Below are positions 59,614 through 64,000 of a stretch of DNA of 64,000 nucleotides, one piece after another. A program made the position numbers and the translations under genes. The notes beneath the pieces were generated by a model. That model did not search any database, had not been told where the DNA came from, and was given only the letters and a program-made list of their open reading frames with translations. Source of the DNA: Microbacterium sp. (lineage in GTDB: Bacteria > Actinomycetota > Actinomycetes > Actinomycetales > Microbacteriaceae); NCBI RefSeq assembly GCF_011620665.1, contig NZ_WOYQ01000069.1, forward strand, positions 49,627 to 113,626, written 5' to 3'. Position 1 is the stretch's first letter. Every line of letters starts with the position of its first letter.

Positions 59614-60774
59614 TCACGCGTGCGTCAGTGCGCCCATCCGAGCGAAGGCTTCACGCAGCACGTCAGGAGAGCACCCGAAGTTGAGGCGCGCGTATCCTGC
59701 ACCACCCGAGCCGAACTCGGGTCCGTGGTGCAGCGCGACACGCGCGCCGGTCAGCACTGTTCGCGCCGGGTCGGCACCCCAGCCATACGCCGACAGGTCG
59801 AGCCACGCGAGGAAACCCGCATCCGGCACCTGGAAGCGAGCCTTTGGCAAGTGTTCGGTCAGGAGCTCGGCGAGCAGGATGCGGTTCTCGTCGAGGCGCG
59901 CCAGCAACGCGTCGAGCCACGCATCGGACGCCTCATCGAAAGCGGCCACGGCGGCGATCGCACCGAACAGGCCCGTGCGCCACTCAACCTCGCGCGGAAG
60001 TGACCGCACGACGGCGGTCGTCGCGTCGCCACCGGTGAGGATCAGCGCACACTTCAGCCCGGCCAGATTGAACGCCTTCGATGCACTCGTCACGGCATAG
60101 CCGACCTCGGCAGCCATGGCGGACGCGGTCAGGAAAGGAGTGAACCCGGTGCTGGGCCGGGCCAGCGGCGCATGGATCTCATCGCTGATGACGACAGCAC
60201 CGTGACGCGCTGCGATCTCGGCAAGCGCCGCCAAGCTCTCCTTCGAGTGAGCGGTACCGGTCGGGTTATGGGGATTGCAGAGCAGCATGGCGCGAGCGCC
60301 GCCCACCAGAGCCGACTCGATCCCGGCGAGATCGAGGAGCCAGCCGTCACCGGAGGTGAGCAGCGGCACCTCTTCGGCGATACCGCCCGCTTCCTCGATG
60401 CAGAAGAAGAACGGCGGGTACACCGGCGGTGTGACGACGACGCGATCACCGGGTGCGACGGTGACGCGGAGAAGCTCGACCACGCCCATCATCACATCGC
60501 CCGTCCAGCTCACGCGCGTCGGATCGAGCTCCCAGCCGAAGCGTCGGCGCGCGAAGCCGGCATACGCCTCACGCAACCCCGGATCCTGCGGCGTGTATCC
60601 CGTATCACCGATTTCGACGGCCTCTGCCAGCGCCGCTCGGATCGGCTCGGCCAGAGCGAAGTCGGTTTCCGCGACGAACAGAGGCAGCACGTCGTCGGGG
60701 AACGTCCGCCACTTCGTGCTCGAACGGCGGCGGAGGGTCTCCAAGGGCAGTGCTTCCAAGGGTGCGATGCTCAC
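59614..60774 (-). CDS. PatB/MalY-type PLP-dependent aminotransferase / C-S lyase
   Basis: STKWRTFPDDVLPLFVAETDFALAEPIRAALAEAVEIGDTGY, NPHNPTGTAHSKESLAALAEIAARHGAVVISDEIHAPL, SASKAFNLAGLKCA. Confidence 0.92.
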   Translation of the reverse strand: MSIAPLEALPLETLRRRSSTKWRTFPDDVLPLFVAETDFALAEPIRAALAEAVEIGDTGYTPQDPGLREAYAGFARRRFGWELDPTRVSWTGDVMMGVVELLRVTVAPGDRVVVTPPVYPPFFFCIEEAGGIAEEVPLLTSGDGWLLDLAGIESALVGGARAMLLCNPHNPTGTAHSKESLAALAEIAARHGAVVISDEIHAPLARPSTGFTPFLTASAMAAEVGYAVTSASKAFNLAGLKCALILTGGDATTAVVRSLPREVEWRTGLFGAIAAVAAFDEASDAWLDALLARLDENRILLAELLTEHLPKARFQVPDAGFLAWLDLSAYGWGADPARTVLTGARVALHHGPEFGSGGAGYARLNFGCSPDVLREAFARMGALTHA

Positions 60775-60801
60775 CCTGCGAGCCTATCGACGTGGGCGCG
60801 G

Positions 60802-61131
60802 TCAGATGGCGAAGCCGAGTGCGCGCATCATGTCGCGCCCGTCGTCGGTGATCCGCTCGGCGCCCCACGGCGGCATCCACACCCAGTTGATCCGGAACCG
60901 ATCGACGACATTGTCCAGCGCCTGAGCGGTCTGCTCCTCCAGCACGTCCGTCAGCGGGCACCCCGCTGACGTGAGCGTCATGTGGATCACGAGCGCGTCA
61001 TTCTCCTCGTCCCAGCTGAGGTCGTAGATCAGGCCGAGATCGACGACATTGATCCCGAGCTCGGGGTCCATCACGTCTTTGAGCGCTTCGGTGACGTCGT
61101 CGTACTTCTCGGGGCTGAGAGTCTCCGTCAT
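60802..61131 (-). CDS. SufT-like metal-sulfur cluster assembly factor (DUF59/MIP18)
   Basis: VTEALKDVMDPELGINVVDLGLIYDLSWDEENDALVIHMTLTSAGCPLTDVLEEQT. Confidence 0.94.
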   Translation of the reverse strand: MTETLSPEKYDDVTEALKDVMDPELGINVVDLGLIYDLSWDEENDALVIHMTLTSAGCPLTDVLEEQTAQALDNVVDRFRINWVWMPPWGAERITDDGRDMMRALGFAI

Positions 61132-61141
61132 GGCGTCGATC

Positions 61142-61912
61142 CTAGGCTTCGATCGGCGCTGCGGGGTCCAGGTACCGGTCGTAGCCCTCATTCTCCAGGC
61201 GTTCGGCCAGCTCGGGACCACCCTCCTCGACCACCCGGCCGGCCACCATGACGTGGACGAACTGGGGCGTGATGTAGCGAAGGATCCGGGTGTAGTGCGT
61301 GATGAGCAGCACACCCAGGTCGGTCGCATCCTTTGCACGATTGACGCCCTCGGACACGATCTTCAGCGCGTCGACGTCGAGGCCCGAGTCGGTCTCGTCG
61401 AGAATGGCGATCGCCGGCTTCAGCAGTTCGAGCTGAAGGATCTCGTGTCGCTTCTTCTCGCCGCCGGAGAAGCCTTCGTTGACGTTGCGTTGAGCGAACT
61501 TCGGGTCCATGCGGAGGTTCTTCATGGCAGCTTTGACGTCCTTGGTCCAGGAGCGGATGGCCGGCGCCTCGCCCTCGACAGCGGTCTTCGCAGTGCGGAG
61601 GAAGTTCGTGACCGTCACTCCGGGGATCTCCACCGGATACTGCATCGCCAGGAAGAGTCCGGCGCGGGCGCGTTCATCCACCGTCATCGCCAGCACGTCG
61701 ACGCCGTCCAGCGTGATCGTGCCCTCGGTGACTGTGTACTTCGGATGCCCGGCGATCGTGTAGGCGAGGGTGGACTTGCCCGAGCCATTCGGGCCCATGA
61801 TCGCATGGGTTTCACCGGTGCGCACAGTGAGGTTCACCCCATTGAGGATGGGGATCACACCGGCATCCGTCGTGACCGTCACATGCAGGTCACGAATTTC
61901 GAGAACAGCCAT
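61142..61912 (-). CDS. sufC: Fe-S cluster assembly ATPase SufC
   Basis: LEIRDLHVTVTTDAGVIPILNGVNLTVRTGETHAIMGPNGSGKSTLAYTIAGHPKYTVTEGTITLDG..NEGFSGGEKKRHEILQLELLKP. Confidence 0.97.
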   Translation of the reverse strand: MAVLEIRDLHVTVTTDAGVIPILNGVNLTVRTGETHAIMGPNGSGKSTLAYTIAGHPKYTVTEGTITLDGVDVLAMTVDERARAGLFLAMQYPVEIPGVTVTNFLRTAKTAVEGEAPAIRSWTKDVKAAMKNLRMDPKFAQRNVNEGFSGGEKKRHEILQLELLKPAIAILDETDSGLDVDALKIVSEGVNRAKDATDLGVLLITHYTRILRYITPQFVHVMVAGRVVEEGGPELAERLENEGYDRYLDPAAPIEA

Positions 61913-61914
61913 CG

Positions 61915-62253
61915 TTATACTCTTCCGTTCACTTCTTTGGTCACGTGCGGATCGATGAGGATGTCGTCCCCAACGATCGTCACGTTGTAGACAGGTACCG
62001 GCTCGTATGCCGGAAGATTCAACGGGCGCCCGGTGCGCAGCGAGAAGGCCGAGCCGTGCGCCCAGCATTCGAGCGTGTCGCCCTCGACGAACCCGTCGGC
62101 GAGCGAGATGTCGCCGTGCGTGCAGGTGTCTCCGATCGCGTGCACTTCGCCCTGTGCGTCGAGCACCACCGCCATCGGAATGCCGTCGATCTCGACCCGC
62201 ACCGGCGCGTCCTGCTCGAGCTCACTGAGGTGCAGGACCTTCTGCGCGGTCAT
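61915..62253 (-). CDS. Rieske [2Fe-2S] ferredoxin-like protein of SUF operon
   Basis: DTCTHGDISLADGFVEGDTLECWAHGSAFSLRTGRPLNLPAYEPVPVYNV (CxH..CxxH). Confidence 0.94.
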   Translation of the reverse strand: MTAQKVLHLSELEQDAPVRVEIDGIPMAVVLDAQGEVHAIGDTCTHGDISLADGFVEGDTLECWAHGSAFSLRTGRPLNLPAYEPVPVYNVTIVGDDILIDPHVTKEVNGRV

Positions 62254-63431
62254 GCGAGGTCCCCGGCGGCGAGCTCCGCCTCCACAGCCTGCGCGAGCTC
62301 GGCCTGCAGATCGGCGAGCTCGATGCGCTGGACGATCTCACTCAGGAAGCCGAGCACGACGAGCCGCCGCGCCTCCCGTTCGGAGATCCCGCGGGCCTGC
62401 AGGTAGAACAACTGCTCGTCGTCGAAACGACCGGTGGCGCTCGCGTGACCGGCGCCGATGATGTCCCCGGTCTCGATCTCGAGGTTGGGGATCGAGTCGG
62501 CGCGCGCACCGTCCGTGAGCACCAGGTTGCGGTTCGCCTCGTACGAATCAGTACCCGCGGCGTCGGGGCCGATCAGCACATCGCCGATCCAGACGCTCCG
62601 CGCGCTCTCTCCCTGCAACGCGCCCTTGTAGAGCACGTCCCCCTTCGTGTGCGGACCCTTGTGGTGCAGGTACACCTGGCTCTCCAGGTGCTGGCCGGCA
62701 TCCGCGAACGAGAGCCCGTAGAGGCGGGCGCGCGCGCCGGCGCCGGCAAGTTCCACCGAAGGATTCACCCGGACGAGCGCCCCGCCGAGACTGACCACGA
62801 AGTGCGTGAGGGTGGCGTCACGGTCCACGCGTGCCTGGTGCGCAGCCAGATGCACCGCATCGCCGTCCCAGCGCTGCACCGAGATCACCGTGAGGTTCGA
62901 GCCATCGCGGGCAAGGATCTCGACGTTCTGGGCGTGGCGGGCGTCGCCGTCGTGTCGAAGTACGATCGTCGCCCGCGAGTTCGCCTGCGCCTCGATGACG
63001 AGGTGCGCGTGCGCCACGCCACCGGTGCCGGTCAGATGGACGATGATCGGTTCGGCAAGCTCCACGCCCGCCGGTATGCGGACGAGAGGGGCTTCCTCCT
63101 CCTGGCTCCAGGCGATCGCGCTCGAGAGGTCCTCGGGGCGGAAGTGCTCGCCGCGCGGCGCCTCACCGACCTTCAAACGACGCTGCTCCACTTCGGCCGG
63201 CGCGGTCACCTCGACGGCCATGACACCGTGCGGCGCAGGCTCGTCGATGAACAGCGCCTGCACGAGAGACAAGGGCGTGTGCTTCCAATTGACCTCGCGC
63301 CCGGTCGGCACGTCGAAATCATCCGGTTCGAACGAACTCGGACGCTCCGAGCGTGTCTGCACGGGGACGAATGCAGCGACAGGGTCGATGTGGCCCTTCA
63401 CCGGAGTGGGGGCCTCGGTTGCGGTCGTCAT
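62250..63431 (-). CDS. sufD: Fe-S cluster assembly protein SufD
   Basis: HHKGPHTKGDVLYKGALQGESARSVWIGDVLIGPDAAGTDSYEANRNLVLTDGARADSIPNLEIETGDIIGAGHASATGRFDDEQLFYLQARGISEREARRLVVLGF. Confidence 0.96.
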   Translation of the reverse strand: MTTATEAPTPVKGHIDPVAAFVPVQTRSERPSSFEPDDFDVPTGREVNWKHTPLSLVQALFIDEPAPHGVMAVEVTAPAEVEQRRLKVGEAPRGEHFRPEDLSSAIAWSQEEEAPLVRIPAGVELAEPIIVHLTGTGGVAHAHLVIEAQANSRATIVLRHDGDARHAQNVEILARDGSNLTVISVQRWDGDAVHLAAHQARVDRDATLTHFVVSLGGALVRVNPSVELAGAGARARLYGLSFADAGQHLESQVYLHHKGPHTKGDVLYKGALQGESARSVWIGDVLIGPDAAGTDSYEANRNLVLTDGARADSIPNLEIETGDIIGAGHASATGRFDDEQLFYLQARGISEREARRLVVLGFLSEIVQRIELADLQAELAQAVEAELAAGDLA

Positions 63432-64000
63432 CAGCCGACGGATCCTTCCATACCCATCTCGATGAGCTTGTTCAGTTCGAGGGCGTATTCCATGGGCAGC
63501 TCACGCGCGATCGGCTCGATGAAGCCGCGCACGATCATCGCCATGGCCTCGGCTTCGGGCATTCCGCGGCTCATCAGGTAGAAGAGCTGCTCTTCGCTCA
63601 CCTTCGAGACCGTGGCTTCATGGCCGAGCTGGACATCGTCGACGCGTATGTCGATCGACGGATAGGTGTCCGAGCGCGACTTGGTGTCCACGAGGAGTGC
63701 GTCGCACCGCACGGTGTTCGCTGAGTGATGCGCGTTCGCGTCCACACGCACCTCCCCACGGTAGCCGGCCCGGCCACCACCTCGAGCGATCGACTTCGAC
63801 ACGATCGAGGACTGCGTGTACGGCGCCATGTGGATCATCTTCGCGCCAGCATCCTGGTGCTGACCGGGACCGGCGAAGGCAACCGAAAGCGTCTCACCCT
63901 TGGCGTGCTCGCCCATCAGGTAGATGGAGGGGTACTTCATGGTCACCTTGGAGCCGATGTTGCCGTCGATCCACTCCATCGTCGCGCCCTCGTGCGCGAT
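63431..64000 (-). CDS. sufB: Fe-S cluster assembly protein SufB (partial, 5' part beyond window)
   Basis: [71 protein letters not shown]; frame open to the window edge. Confidence 0.96.
   Translation of the reverse strand: MAHEGATMEWIDGNIGSKVTMKYPSIYLMGEHAKGETLSVAFAGPGQHQDAGAKMIHMAPYTQSSIVSKSIARGGGRAGYRGEVRVDANAHHSANTVRCDALLVDTKSRSDTYPSIDIRVDDVQLGHEATVSKVSEEQLFYLMSRGMPEAEAMAMIVRGFIEPIARELPMEYALELNKLIEMGMEGSVG

Overview
High-GC actinobacterial chromosome segment, most likely Microbacteriaceae/Microbacterium-like judging from gene content and codon usage. It is dominated by housekeeping genes: gltBD, pyk, an ANTAR regulator, polA, nfeD/SPFH, rbpA, lnt, a HelY-type helicase, tatC/tatA, pafC/pafB, trmI, uppP, glgA/glgC, serB, fabG, SURF1, an ABC-F protein, bioY, a siderophore-iron uptake operon and a SUF Fe-S operon running off the right edge. 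Two tRNA-Leu genes are present. I saw no CRISPR array, rRNA, intact prophage or recognisable defence system. Non-routine observations, best first: (1) a near-consensus actinobacterial dif site at 15454-15481 in a 48-bp convergent gap, suggesting the replication terminus lies here; (2) a ~0.8-kb integration scar at the 3' end of tRNA-Leu(GAG), flanked by a perfect 25-bp direct repeat and holding IS3-type transposase and SdpI-like fragments; (3) trmI-FKBP-pafB-pafC-tatA-tatC-helY are contiguous with no arc/dop/pup/pafA/prcBA, so the pupylation cassette is missing from its usual neighbourhood; (4) a recurring TANNNT-N6-(A/G)TG arrangement upstream of at least 14 genes, indicating widespread leaderless transcription; (5) a 35-bp nested dyad between divergent CGNR and EamA genes; (6) a SUF operon with no sufS/sufU at the expected place and a PatB/MalY-type PLP enzyme downstream of the SufT-like gene. 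All functional calls come from reading translated ORFs, without database searches.
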